From Onchocerca volvulus (taxonomy: Eukaryota; Nematoda; Chromadorea; Rhabditida; Onchocercidae): a stretch of 64,000 nt of DNA. Shown in pieces: positions 49,100 to 62,100 of the stretch; within the stretch, counting starts at the first letter, position 1; each line of letters begins with the position of its first letter. The stretch is taken from contig HG738137.1 of assembly GCA_000499405.2 (NCBI GenBank), positions 18,436,581 to 18,500,580 on the forward strand, read 5' to 3'. Below the pieces are notes generated by a model. It ran no database searches. It was given only the letters and a program-made list of their open reading frames with translations, and was not told the DNA's origin. Position numbers and translations under genes: made by a program.

Positions 49100-52000
49100 T
49101 CAAGAAGTAATGTTATTACTGAAATTGGCTTAATGGAATGGTAAAGGATTTCAAGAAATTTCGACTTAAGAATGTACTGGTGTTGTAAATGTCCCATCAT
49201 TTCTACATATTCATAATATTCTTAATTTTAATTATATATCTGTTCTTAATTTACGATCATTGTTCGTTCTCGAAGGCGAATTAATGATTTGATGCTAGGG
49301 AACTAGAAATTTTTGATTTCAGTTATTTATTGGTGATCTTTTGTTCATAGGAACATTAACTTATCTTTTTATCCTTCAGTTAGCTTCCCTTTTTTCTCAA
49401 ACAGTTTTTTTTTGAGTATATAGGGAAAGATTGTAGTCATAGCCGAAAACAATACTTTGATTTTTTCAATTTTAATATTCATATGTTCAAATCTACAAAT
49501 TAAAAGAATGTTTGGATTTGAAAAAATATTTGGATATCAGTAAAATCTTGAATTTATTCCTTCTTGTAAGTTTCGCATTATTTTTTACACCTTATTCATT
49601 TAGTATTTTAAATATATTTGCCAATTATGACAAAGAATGAGTTTTTATGGGGCTTAAGTAAACGTATTTTCAATCAACCAGTTTTTAAGTCACTTGAAGG
49701 AGGATGTTAGATGATGTTTTCCTACAGGAGCATTCCTATCTATGAGATTAATTTATAATGAATTTGATTTCAGGAAGGAAACAGTGCTTTAGTAAAATAT
49801 TGGCAATAATGCAAGTTATGACATGATTTTATACTTGATGCAATATCTCGTTTAACCGTAAAAGATGAGAATAAAGCTCCCATTAATTTCTACGAAAGAT
49901 ATATTGTTTCTGAAATGAAGTGTATGGAATATTTTTTATGACAATTATTTTCATTTCCATTTATTTAAAAATTTGTAGAATTTTTCTACTTTTTCAGTTT
50001 TTTATAACAACAAAGAAAATTATTGCATTAAATCACAAAATTAGAACTGCCTAACTCTGGAATAATTGGTGAATGTTTTTGATTATCATTCGTACTTTAA
50101 TGGTATCAGTAATTGCAAATAAACTTTATTAACACAAATTTCAAAATGAACTTGTGCATTACATATTTTCCTAATTTTGCCGTTCCGAACATCTCGAAGA
50201 AATTTTATTTTGATTCGGGGACTTGGATTTAGATCAGAGAATTGTGCCGAACCTAAATAAAGCATAGAGAATCAACCAACTTTAATCGAACAAAAATATC
50301 TTGCAATACACAGCACAGTAATATCATTATCGTTATCAGGCCATTGTGATGGTAGAATGGGTGGGATACATTTTCAGTTTGGAGACTCATGCCATTCCAG
50401 GAAGTTGGTATTTCTTGATAACCTGCATGCTTGCATTATTTTAGCGGTGTGCATATTGCATAAAATATGCAACAGAAATAAAAATGCTTGGAAATGATAG
50501 CTCCGTCCGTTTCTGCTTTTAAAACTCCAAGCATATTTCTGGACATGACTGAAATTCCCGAATTGCAAGTTTGAGAAAGTGTTAGATGAATATTAGGGAT
50601 TCTGATACGTCACACACTAAAGAATATCTGAAACATTCCGATGTAATTTTTATGTAACCATCTATGTGGGAGAGAAAAAGAATATAATTTGATACTAGAT
50701 TGGATAAACATGAACGTGTAATTTAGATGGTACTTCAGCGGTTGTTGAGTGTTGTTTTCCTGACTCAAAACTACTAAAAGTTAGAAATTGCCCATAATTG
50801 GAAATAAAAGAGTGGTTTAGTTTGAAAAAGAACATTTTAATTTCCTTTTTTAATACAACCAATTGAATAAGCTGAGAACTTGAAAAATTCACACAAACTG
50901 AATTTGAACATTAATTTTTTTGTTTTTCAAATTTTAATTTTTGTGTTATTACAGCAAACTGTAATAATTTGAGCTGTCAGCGGAAAAGCATCATTTTATC
51001 TGGCACTTTACTGTTCCAGTTCAAAATTACAAAACCAAAATTACAAATGTGTTGTTTTCATGTGAAACAAGGAAATATTTTCCATGATATGGAAATTTTT
51101 GGAAACGAAACCATATTTATATAGGCAAGAGAATTTTTAGAAACGAGAAGTAGAAACATTAGAGAAAAAGACGAAAGAGACTTGCTTGGTGAGTTATACG
51201 AAATTTTACAAGCAATCGGTAATTCAACAAGTACTCATTATTGCTGTAACTTTCGTACTTCTCAAATATTGCTTGGCGATAGGGAATGCTGGATAGTATA
51301 GTAAGAAAGCACTTTGCTTACACCAAAGTTTCTCATTTCATCATAAATAATTTCAATCAGAAATAACTTCCAATTGCACAATGAATAAAAATAAACTTGA
51401 ATTTAATTTTATTAAGTGAACTGATCTATACTTTGCTGATGCAATCAAATGGATGTATTCATTAAGTGGAAGTAAAAATTTATTCATTAAGAAAAATTGA
51501 ACAAAAAGTTTATTTCATGCTTTTTTCACTTCATTGTTCAATTTAACTTTCGAATTATAATTAGCCATGAAATTCCGGTTGCAAAATCTTATTTATTGCG
51601 CTGATTTTACATATTAGCAATTTAATAACTTAATTTGCAGTATTGAAGTGTCGTGAAAGTCACTTTTCACCTGCCGAGAAGTTGTAAAATATTCTTCCCA
51701 TTCCAATAATATTACTTTTCTGTTGTATGTGTAAAATGAATTTGTTTATTGCGCATCTCTTCTTTATTATGAGAAATTTCTTAACACAAATTAAAATGTT
51801 GCACGAAATGACATCTTAATTATATTAGAATATAATATTCAATTTTTACAAATCATAATAATATTGATTGCAAACGATTTCTTGATAACATTTAATAATT
51901 GTTCAAAAGAATTCTATCTTTTATTTCTTCAGGGGAAAAGTTGGGATATTTCTTTTTTGAACCATGTTTTCTGAAAACGAGAAAATGATATTTTATGTTT

Positions 52001-52984
52001 CACAGCTTATCTAAATCCAATTTCTGCATCTTCCTTTTCTCTTCCATCTGCATGTATTTAAATTAAATATAATGAAATAAATTTGATCAACCTGATTTTC
52101 ATTTCATTAATACTAGATGCCTCCTCGGATATACTTATCGCTAAAGATACTGAAAATGGGACGGCAATCTGCAGTATCATCGTAGTATACTGAATATGAA
52201 ATAAGATTTAATATTTCTATTTTTAATACCTTTTTTGCAAAAAGCAAAAAAAAACATCGATGTTAGGAGGATTGGTAAACAAATTAACTGATTGATGCGA
52301 ACTTCTAACAATATTTGCTTGAAAAAAAGCATATAAAAACTTGGACCGACAAAATAGCATTTCTTTCTTTTTTTTTTTTGAAGCTTTTTTAAAATGATAG
52401 AACAAATTTACTTGTTCAAACAAGTTAACACAAAATGACAAAAATATTTATCTTCTTAACTAATAATATCATAAAAATAGCATATCAGGTTGAACGTCAT
52501 TTAATTTAAACAAAAATGTTAACAAACCGGTGTAGCTTTTCAAATAGACTTCAGTGTTTTGACACAATCCAATGTCTTTTTGCTCACCGATATTCGAGAA
52601 ATTACTCGTTAAATAGGAATGAAAAACAGCATGTGTGATAGCGAAAGTGATCGCTTCTTATCATGAACTAGAAAATATCATGTTTAGTTTTAAGAAATAT
52701 ATACTGAGGATGAGAGAGATAGAGAAGGAACAAGAATTAATGTCATTCCATTTATGCAGCATATGATTGGTGAAATTTTGAAATAAAAATTGTAATAAAA
52801 GAGTTTAGTTGAAGAGTTTCAAATTTTGTTTGGTTTATTCTTCTTTACCTTTCCAATTATTTTCTCTTTTAGGAAAGTTTGCATATGACAATGATATATG
52901 CTAAAGTTGAGAAATCATTATCAGAAAGAGATAACTGAATCACTTATCATTATGCATCATTTTCAGAAATCACTGATTAAAGAG
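49100..52984. other. AT-rich stretch without a supported gene
   Basis: This holds the presumed 3' UTR of the LOTUS gene and the 5' region of the first cysteine-run gene. Frames at 50374-50892 and 52223-52441 on the minus strand have no recognisable content. CTCTTTTAG near 52863-52871 and CATTTTCAG at 52958-52966 are candidate acceptors for the next gene. Confidence 0.45.
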
Positions 52985-53818
52985 ATGCTATCTCCACGCG
53001 TGAGTTATCAGCAACTGGCTCTTGTATTCCTTCTAGCATTAGCGATTTGCTATGCCATCCCATTCAGTAAATATGATCCATTTTTGATGAGTGGTAAAGA
53101 TATCTATCCAAGAGCAGATTTCAGTCTATCTCTTAAAAATGATATCAGCAATATTACCGCTTTAGCTCGTTCCAAACGTAGTTGCTGCGGTTGCTGTTGT
53201 TGTTGCTGGCATGTTTCATATTTAATTTTTATTAAATTTTATGATAAAAGCTTAGGAATCGATCTAATGATAATAGATGTGTCCTATCAAAAATCACGAT
53301 CTTTAAAATCATACAAACAGCTAAAATTCAATTTGAATTTAGATAACTATAATAGTTATTACTGTTATCGCTGTCATATATCTTAATTCTAAGCTTATAT
53401 GGTATTAAGATTAGAATATAGTATTAAGGGTAAAGAGTACCTTACTGCTTAGATCATATTTCAAGATTTAAGAACCAATGAGTCACTGCAAGAATAAGAG
53501 ACTCCATCATGAATATTTAGAAAATATTCAAACCAGAAAGTTAGAATTCTGATTATAAGTTTAAATATTGGAGTTCTAGTGAGTAAAAAGTAAAAAATGA
53601 GGTATATTTAATAAAGCCTTGGATGAATTAATGTTAATATTTTAAGCTGTTGTTGTTGCTGTTGCGGTAAAAAGAGAAAGCGATCCATTGTTGATGGGAA
53701 AGAAATCGGACAAGGATCATTGTCAAGACGTCGTCGGGCTCTTCACGACCTCGAAAGATGGAACTATATGGTAAATACAAAACAAAATGTCCGTAGCGCG
53801 CTTTTGGAACTGATTTAA
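52985..53818 (+). CDS. Secreted cysteine-run protein A
   Basis: Exon 1 (52985-53208) encodes a short N-terminus, a hydrophobic signal (QLALVFLLALAICYAIPF) and about 40 polar residues. A dibasic cleavage-like ARSKR and a Cys run (SCCGCCCCC) follow. Exon 2 (from 53647) continues TGT TGT TGT with more Cys, then GKKRKRS and SLSRRRRALHDLERWNYM. Joining them in frame needs a GC donor (TGCTG|GCATGT); reading through exon 1 instead replaces the Cys run with ordinary sequence. After 53770 either a further intron starts (ATG|GTAAAT) or the frame runs to a TAA at 53816-53818. The chosen ATG lies 18 nt after TTTTCAG and directly precedes the signal; an in-frame ATG at 52898 is possible. No enzyme family is recognised. 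The layout (signal, polar part, basic site, Cys-rich tail) matches gene B downstream. Confidence 0.6.
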
Positions 53819-56183
53819 ATTTATTGAAATTAGTTTTTTTTTTAAACTGACAGTGAGACAAATTTACTGTTAACAAAAACAATAAATAGAAGTAGAAATG
53901 ATTTTGCTATAATTTGATATTGCTTCATAAATCTTGAAAAATAAATTTTTGGTCCTGCATTGAAGAGCGAAAAGAAAAATTTCATCTTTGTATTCACTTC
54001 ATTCACATTATTAAAATTTAGCCTTGTCCTCTAGTAATCATTATTGTTCATCTAATAATGAAAACGAAAGTGATACATTCAATGCTTATATTATGAAACA
54101 TGCGAAATTCATAATATATTACCTTTATGATATATTGTCTTCCAATACTTTTCCTTAAACATTCGTCTTCCCTTCCGGTATTTCCCATATTTTGACAATA
54201 TTCACACGTTTAATTTCCTTAAGAATAAAATATTCTATAAAGATCAACAGATTCAATGAAGATCAAGAAAGCAACTTATATAGCATTTCAACACGCCAAT
54301 ACAGCGTGCTAAATAACGTGCTAAGAAAAATTCTAAAACAATGAAATTAGCTAAATGGACTCCTATCATATTGTTAAAGTTTGGTTCATTTCATAGCGTC
54401 ACTTCTGCTCACCAAAAATGGCGTACGTGGAGCACACATTCAACGTCTACGCTTCATTCAAGCAAATGAGACGTCATACTCATCAAAAGTTTGAGAATAG
54501 GTTGAAGACGTTTCGCCTCACAATTCCTTTAATCATTCGCTTTACCGAATATAACAGCTTCATTATGTACTCCATCTATCATGAGGGAAACTGCAGAAGG
54601 AATCAGCTACTAGATTGTTCGATTAGTCTTTCGTCTCTATACTAAAGTCAGATGATCAATTTGCACGTCAGAATCGCTTTTGCTTTTTTTAGTACTTCAA
54701 ACTAGAATAAATGGATTCTCTCTAAAGCGACATTAACTGAATATAAATATTAAAGTTTCTTTAAAAAAAAAAAAAAAAGTTCATTCTACTTTAGAATATC
54801 TTATGGAAAATATTGCGTGAAAATTGCATATATAGAAAATTCAAATAAATATAACCTTTCTTTGCATCAATTCATAGATGATACAGGTTCAAAAAATATG
54901 GGATGAAAAAGATGCGGAATAAAATAAATTTTTAATCAAATAAATGCTTGAAAAAAGCATCTTACAAAAACAATTACTAGTTTGAAATAAACGTTACTTT
55001 ACATCAAAATATTTGTTAATCAAATGCAATATTTTTAAAAGTAGAAAAAATCATTGATCAACAATATTCTTTTGTGTAAAATTCACATAAATTTTTTTGC
55101 TTTTAATCCAAATTAGTGATTGAAATCTGAATCAAGTTAATTCCACTATAAAGCAAGTTTGATTCAAGCATGGTAATGCGAGTGATTCATGCATATAGTT
55201 ATGCATTAATTTTAAACTTTGAATCAAAACAAAAAGAAATGCATATTCACTTTTAAAATCAATGGTTAGCGCAAAAGAGATAGAACATGTGAAAAAGTTT
55301 AGAACTGATTTTTCTTCTCTCCTTTTCACCGAGTAGACCTGAAATTAATTGTTGTGTTATCACAGAATATAATTCTTTATCAGTAGATGTTTAATACATA
55401 CTGGTGCTTTCTTAATCCGGATCATTTAGCTTATCCCATTCAATTTGAACCAGTGATTCTATCTTCTGAAGATAAAATTGAGCATTCAGTAGGATAATAA
55501 TATTTGAAGAGATGAACCCTCATAATAGCATTTACTTAATCTTCCAGTTTGTGGAATTTATCATATTTTTCTGTTCAAATTTTAAATGATTTTAACTCAA
55601 AAGAAACTGGATATCTACATTAGCATTTATTATCGCTTATCATCAATATCCATGCATTAAAGGACTGGAGATGGGAAGAGATGGAAGAAAGAAATGCGTT
55701 TAGTTAATGGACTTTTCATAATTTGATTTCATGAACTTGTTCCTACCAATGATCAACATCCATCTCTACCGCTGTTTACCTTAATTGCAAATAAATGAGT
55801 AGCATCTGCAACAAAAATAACAACAATAGCAATAACAAGAATGATAAATGCAAAATCCAGATTTAAATATTCATCCGATTAACAGCATAGCGTCCACCCC
55901 TAAGTGTAAATAATTAAAAAGCAAATGTAAAATTTCAGACTGGCTTAATTCTCTAAAACACATGAAAATCTTCTTATAATTAAAACATCTCATATAAAAG
56001 GAACCCATAAAAATAGTTGAAATCATTTCAGCTGATTGCTACTTTTATCAACTCTCGGATTTCCATATTCACTTCTTATTTCCTGTTTTCAGTGATGCTT
56101 TAAATAATATATCTAAAAATTCATTGGCTGTTGATTTTCAAACGGGACAATCAGTGATAATACAGTTAATTCTGTCGTTCAGA
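53819..56183. other. Spacer between the two cysteine-run genes
   Basis: No supported gene. A 75-codon plus-strand frame from ATG 54418 (MAYVEHTFNVYASF) is open but has no recognised family or splice partner. The rest is AT-rich. The end of the stretch should contain the promoter of gene B. Confidence 0.4.
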
Positions 56184-57701
56184 ATGCGGCAACGGATTGT
56201 AATTTTCCTGTTCTTAAGTATTTTCATCAACATGTACCTCCCAATCAAAGCTAAAGCAACAGCTGCAGCCAAAAACGACCTCATAGCTGCTGCTGTAAAT
56301 CCAAAAACCGATGGCGAAATTGCAACTATCGCAGAAAGTGATGGCGAAATCGCAACTGTCGAAGGGTATGGTGTCAGATTAGCGAATATGGAACGCGAAT
56401 TGCAATATGATTCCCTGATTTCAAATTCTGATTCGGAATTAAAACATGAACTGGAGCATAGTGCAGATGGAGCTGGACGAACGAGACGTAGCTGTGGAAC
56501 AGGTTGCGGTGGTTGCGGTGGTTGCGGGTGCGGAGGCTGCGGCGGTTGTGGTTGCGGATGCGGATGTGGTTGCTGCCAGAAGTCATGCTGTTGCAGCACT
56601 TGTACCGTAACTACAACGTTTGTTTTTTTTCGGGGTTACGAATAATTATCTTTTTTATTACCTAAGCATCAAAAGATGTATCGCCGCCAGTGAGATGATC
56701 TTTAGATTTTTAAAACACGGCCATTCTGCGAATTCGCACTCATCAAATTAAGGCTGCATGAAAGTTCCAGAATGGACATGCAGGTATGGATAAATTCAAG
56801 CTGCGAATAGCATCTTCTTGGCCTGCTTAAAGCTTTCGGAACATACTGTTCTTCTAATGTTTCGTTTTTTACTGAAATATTCTTAAATTTTTTACTCTCT
56901 TGAAATTATCAAATGAAGAGAAAAAAGATATAGGAGCTCGTAATAAAAATTCAGGGGAAATAATCCAAAAGTTCATTTTCAGATGTTGCAAAAAATGCTG
57001 CTGTCAATCATGCTGCGGATGCGGTAATTGCGGAGGAGATTGCGGTAGTGGAGGATGTGGTGGTGGTGGTCATGGGCGCAAAAAACGAGGATTTACGGAA
57101 CCTTTAGGAGAACGTGAAAAACGCTCACCGGTATGCCTTTGGATAGATATTAAAAAATAGTGATATAATAAGGTAATCTGCATCGAATTTCATATTAACT
57201 AACTTTTAACTCGAACTTTGATTACTACACATATTCCGATCTCAGACATTCTCTTTTTTTTTACAAATTCAATTGATTTGTGAATGAATGTTGAATGTTT
57301 TCAGAGAAGTAGCCGCAGACGTGTTGCCAACGACGTACTAACCAACAAGACAGCTAAGGTACCAATTGCTATTACTGACTTTTGGTAGTTTAAAATTTAT
57401 TTTCAGTATTTTCCACAAAATATCTATGCCATTCATGTATGCTTCAGCCATTATTGTCATTTCAAATAATTAAAACTCGTCATTTTATTCACTTATGCTT
57501 AAGTTTAACTATTATATTCAATTTACTGTACTTTATAGTTCATCAAATTCTTATTGAAAAGTTATCAAAGACTAGTCTCAAATGAATCTCACTTTGTTAA
57601 GGCCAAATGCATTGACAAAATGAAGCACTTTTGAGACTAGTCTTTGATAACTTACTCTCAGATTAATACCGAGTAATCTATTTCAGGATTGTTGCTGCTA
57701 A
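56184..57701 (+). CDS. Secreted Gly/Cys-run protein B
   Basis: Four exons: 56184-56617 (donor uncertain), 56983-57130, 57305-57358 and 57687-57701, about 216 aa. The ATG is one base after TCGTTCAG, an ideal trans-splice acceptor. Residues 1-24 are a signal peptide (IVIFLFLSIFINMYLPIKA). A polar segment with a repeated SDGEIAT motif follows, then a basic TRRS site and a run of GCGGC-type repeats ending CCQKSCCC. Exon 2 continues CCKKCCCQSCCGCGN, then GRKKRG and EKRS, two more basic cleavage-like sites. Exon 3 is basic and exon 4 encodes only DCCC plus stop. Exon 2 must enter in phase 2, so exon 1 must end at 56617 (AC|GTTTGT) or 56581 (AA|GTCATG); both donors are weak. It is likely a cross-linked cuticle or extracellular protein, by composition only. 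Confidence 0.65.
57559..57653. repeat. Perfect 24-bp inverted repeat in intron 3 of gene B
   Basis: AAGTTATCAAAGACTAGTCT plus CAAA (57559-57582) is perfectly inverted at 57630-57653 across a 47-nt loop. It lies 33 bp upstream of the four-codon terminal exon of gene B. The perfection suggests recent origin or selection. Confidence 0.8.
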
Positions 57702-59150
57702 AAATGGTTAGTTATTATATCCTTCAGCGAAAGCAATAATCAAAACAAATGTAATTCAGGAAATTTTTATCTTCATGCAATTATCGAAAACTTTTGAATT
57801 GAGCTTTCAAACTTTCAGCTTGACCAGAATTTTTATGCTGTCCAAATGTTCAATTAAAAAACTCAGCAAATTTATTTGAATTTTCGACTGTTTAGAATAT
57901 TAATGATTCGTAGTGTATAAGATCATTGTTTTGGTATCTACAATAAACTTCGCCATAAATTTATAACTTGTCCATGATGTCAGAACCATGTACAGATGAA
58001 CCTCATTTTAATTAAAACCAATACATAATGTTAATGTCGACACTTACTAGGAGAACAAACCGAAACTTGTAAAGGACAGTTAACCAATTTCATAGCGCAG
58101 ATTGGGCAGATATGTCAAAAAAATGGTACAGTTGAGTGATTTCAATCCAATTTTGCATAAAAAGCACTTCGACCTTGGGAGAAATCATTTTTTGGGAAAA
58201 CATGTTGCAGGAAAAATCCATAGCATAGAATAGGCTAAAGATGGAAACAAAAAAACACTTTATCCTCCTTTCTTTCAGTCTCTTAAATCTCATTAGCCTC
58301 TGAAACTTGATCTGAACTTTTGCTTAACTCTCGGATTTATAATTGGACTATATCTAATTTCCAAATAAATTTATTTTGAGGCGATCTGTGGTAAAAAAAA
58401 ATGCTCTTTACTAATGAGAGTTCAACCACAATTTACTAATAAGATATTTATTTAGATGCTGAAAAATAAGGTCCAATAAAACTCATCAATAAATTTGGCA
58501 GTAATGGACATCTCAGAAAAGGGTGGAATGACGAGCAAGAATATATCCATAATATAACCAAATAAATAATTACCGTGTAGCCTTATTAAACAGCTAATAA
58601 ACAAATGTAAGTAAGAAGTACTAAAAGAATTGAATAAAGAAACTATGCCTTAACAACTGCAAAAAGTAGCAAGATATTTCTGTATAAAACCGTATAGTAT
58701 AACAGACGAAAGAACAGATAAAGGTGTAAAACTTGTACAGTCATAAAGTAATAATTCAAGAAAAGAAATCGAAATGTTCCCTATTTTGTTTTGATCGTTT
58801 AGAATTTCTGCTATTAATTCCAGTCAAGCTTCTATTCGAAATTACCGAAAAACGGGTTTTAGCAAATATCAAAACTATGATTTATTGATATTTATTCAGA
58901 CTTGAAATAAAAATATTCATAGATTACTCGCAGGGCAAATATATAAAGGAAACTTGAAAATATTAATGAAATATAACTCGAATTAAATTGAAAAGATTTC
59001 TTCTAAATGCTAATTAAAATATTTCGAAGAGAGAAAGAAAAAAAAAGAAGACATAAGCATACAATAATCCACACTTTTGGTAGAAATTTCAAAAAATGTA
59101 ACACAATTGTCGAATATATTACTATTTCCATGAAAAATTTTATCCTAATA
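57702..59150. other. Convergent intergenic spacer
   Basis: It lies between the 3' end of gene B (plus) and the 3' end of the PNUTS gene (minus). No gene is supported; it should hold both 3' UTRs. It is AT-rich with no notable repeats. Confidence 0.5.
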
Positions 59151-62100
59151 TTAGATTGGACTAGCAGGCGAATCAGTAGTTATTCGAAAGCTCTCAGCTA
59201 GTTTCGTTGATGGTATTGGATCTTCAGGTGGTGACTTCCGCTGATCGGCACTTGCCACTGATTCCATATCCTTACAAGCACTTTCCTCTACATCATGATG
59301 TTCCTGAAACTGCGACCTGGAATCAGCCAGTTCATTTTCGACATCGACAACATGCTGGTCATCTCGTTCTCGATCGTCACTCCTCGACCGTTTTTCGAAA
59401 TGTCCCTCTTGGTCGCACTCATGAGTAGCACGTGGACTGCCACGTCTACGACGATCAGGTGAATATGGTCGTCTTTCTGAAGGACTTGCCGATCTTGACC
59501 TAAAGAAAAATTCTTATTCGATAAGAATCTATGGAATCCATTTGTACAAATAAATATTACCTTTTTCAACAATTCGATTCTTTTTGTAAATTTCAAGAAA
59601 GTATAATAATCAATACAAGAATTGAAAATATCAACCTTGATCGGCTCCTGCTTCTTGATCTCGACGAGCTTCTTCTACGTCGTCTTCCATAACGATCATA
59701 TACACGACGATCGTAATCATATTCCCGTTCTCTATCACGATCTCTTTCTCTATCGCGATCATAAAATCCCTTACGACCAAATGAAGGACCCCCACGACCA
59801 CGTCTGAAAGAGAGACATACCAACTAAACTCTTTATTTAATCGAAGATTATTTTAATCTTATATGAAATTAGATTCAAGAAATTCGTATGCATTATATCC
59901 AGAACTAAAATAGTTTCAGTTGAATTCCATCCATTATTTTTGTATTTTGAAACCTATTTCCATCTTCACACATCTTAACAAATAACTCTATTTATTTAGC
60001 TAGCAACATACAACATCTGTCTTACCTGTACCCACCATCTGCTCCACCACGGCGTGGAATACCCCTAAACAGCTGCCCACCGCGTCTAAAGCTCCGTCCT
60101 CGTTCATCGCTGTAACCGTAACCTTGGGTACCCACAGTTGGCTCATCACCATGCGCAAATCTGCATCTCGCACCGTAACTACATGTACCCGATTGATAAA
60201 ATGTACATTGTTTAACTGCTGTAAAAATAGGAAAATAGAGTTATAAAAATCAGAGAAATATTATTAGTGAATACATAATATTTATCAGCTTATTTTTTAT
60301 TTAGTATGTTGTAAGCGCTGATTATCAATAATTGGAAAACTTCAGACATTTCAAGATTTAATAAAAATAGGAAGCTTACCAGGACGGCCATAAATTCCAT
60401 AAGAAGGTGCTTCAGACGTAGACGGACCACTTTGAGTAGTCAAATCTACACCTACTGTTGGCGTTACCCCGGCCGGAACTGGGCCATTTAGAAGAGGCTG
60501 TTGTTGCTGAACCGGAAGTATATATTGACCAGCTGATAATATAGGTGGCATCGGAAGCCTAAAATAAGAACAAAAGATTAAGCCATCGAAATTTTTCAAA
60601 TAAATGTTTTCAAAATGGAATTTCAAAGCAAACTCTGTATATCTTCAAACTCTTAAGAAACATATTTTTATAATAAAATAATCAAATCGAAAAATTAGAA
60701 GAAAAAAAAATGCAATACCCATGAGCAAAACGGGGTGGCGGTAAGGACGTATTCGGAATGTTTGGAACGCCAGAAAGTGTTGTTAACTGGGCATATGTTG
60801 CAGTTGTGACTACAGCGACCTGAGAGGCGGAAGGAGCTGACGTTGCTGTTGTACCAGCAAAAGTAGCAGTAGTTGAAGATACTTTATTGAGTATGTTTGC
60901 TAAATCTGAACTAGAACCAACAAGGCCCTTTTTTTTCAGTTCAGTCATTAATTTCTGCAAAAATTTCATTGGTTCGATTCAAATATGCTTTTAAATAATT
61001 AATTAATATCATCTTAAATATTAAAAAAAAAAAAAAAGAATGAAAAAAAGGTGAAAAAACGAAAATGAAAAACTTAAATGAAAAGATCAAAAATTTAAAC
61101 ACTAACAACTGGGAAACAGCTATTCTTAAAATTCTTAAAATGGAAATATAAAGTTAAAATAAATTAAATAAAAGTAATCACAAACTTGGACATCTATTTC
61201 TTTTCTATCGTTCTGATTTTGCCCTGCTAAATTTCCAGTAGCAACAGTGGCACTCGCAAAAGCATGAGCAACATTCTAAAATATGTCAAATTTTAAAAAC
61301 AACGGAAATGCTGGGAAATTGATGAAATCTTCATGACTTCGAAATTAGGTTTCTCCAAATTGAGTTCGGAAAGCTACCTGATTAAGATCTTCATCATCGG
61401 CTTCAGATTCTAAAGGTATTTCCGTCGGTGGCAATATAGCACCAGCTAGCAACTCTGGTTCAGCATCTGCTAATTCGGCTGGTCTGAAAAATTTTATTCG
61501 AAATTTTCAAAAAAATCCTAAAAACCAGAACTTATTTCGAACTTTTAATCCTTCCTATATTTTAAACAGTAAAAAAATGAAACTTACAAAGATGGATCAT
61601 AAAATGGCATCATAATAGTTTTTTGCCGTTCTTCCTCGATTTTTTTCGCTTCACTCTGCGAACCTCGACGTTCAAAAAATACAGCATCCGTGAGCGGTAT
61701 CAGTTTCCACTGAAAATTTTTATCATGCAGCTAATAAAAAATTGACTTTTACTCACCACAGTAACCATTTGCAGAACAATCAGAATTCTGTCAAAATTAA
61801 CATTTATTAAGAATTTTAAATTTTAAGAATGATTAGGCGGGATGTTTGTTATTATTGATTAACATGATCTTTTGACATGAAATGATTAATTTATTACACT
61901 CACTGATGTAATTACACTACATATATCCAATCGCACTCGCATAAACAATGGAAGAGCTCTATAAATCCATCAGTTTTGAAAGCGATTACAAGATTTTTTC
62001 TAAGATATGAAAGCAATGGTAATCTTTAAGCATTTTAAAAGTTTAAATCATGATTGAAAATTAGGAAAGCATCAAAAATTAGTCATACTGGAATATGAGT

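Noticed and set aside
49067..49107. Alternative last exon of the LOTUS gene from the second TTTTAG (exon at 49090, ending EVLIKK).
   Set aside because: Equally possible by phase; the first acceptor (ending [10 protein letters not shown]) was preferred because it follows TTTGTTTTAG and adds more sequence. This cannot be settled without transcripts.
54418..54645. 75-codon plus-strand frame beginning MAYVEHTF.
   Set aside because: No family, signal sequence or splice partner recognised; kept only as a note in the spacer entry.
56138..56599. Pro/Gln/His-rich 153-codon minus-strand frame.
   Set aside because: It is the antisense shadow of the Gly-Cys repeat of gene B.
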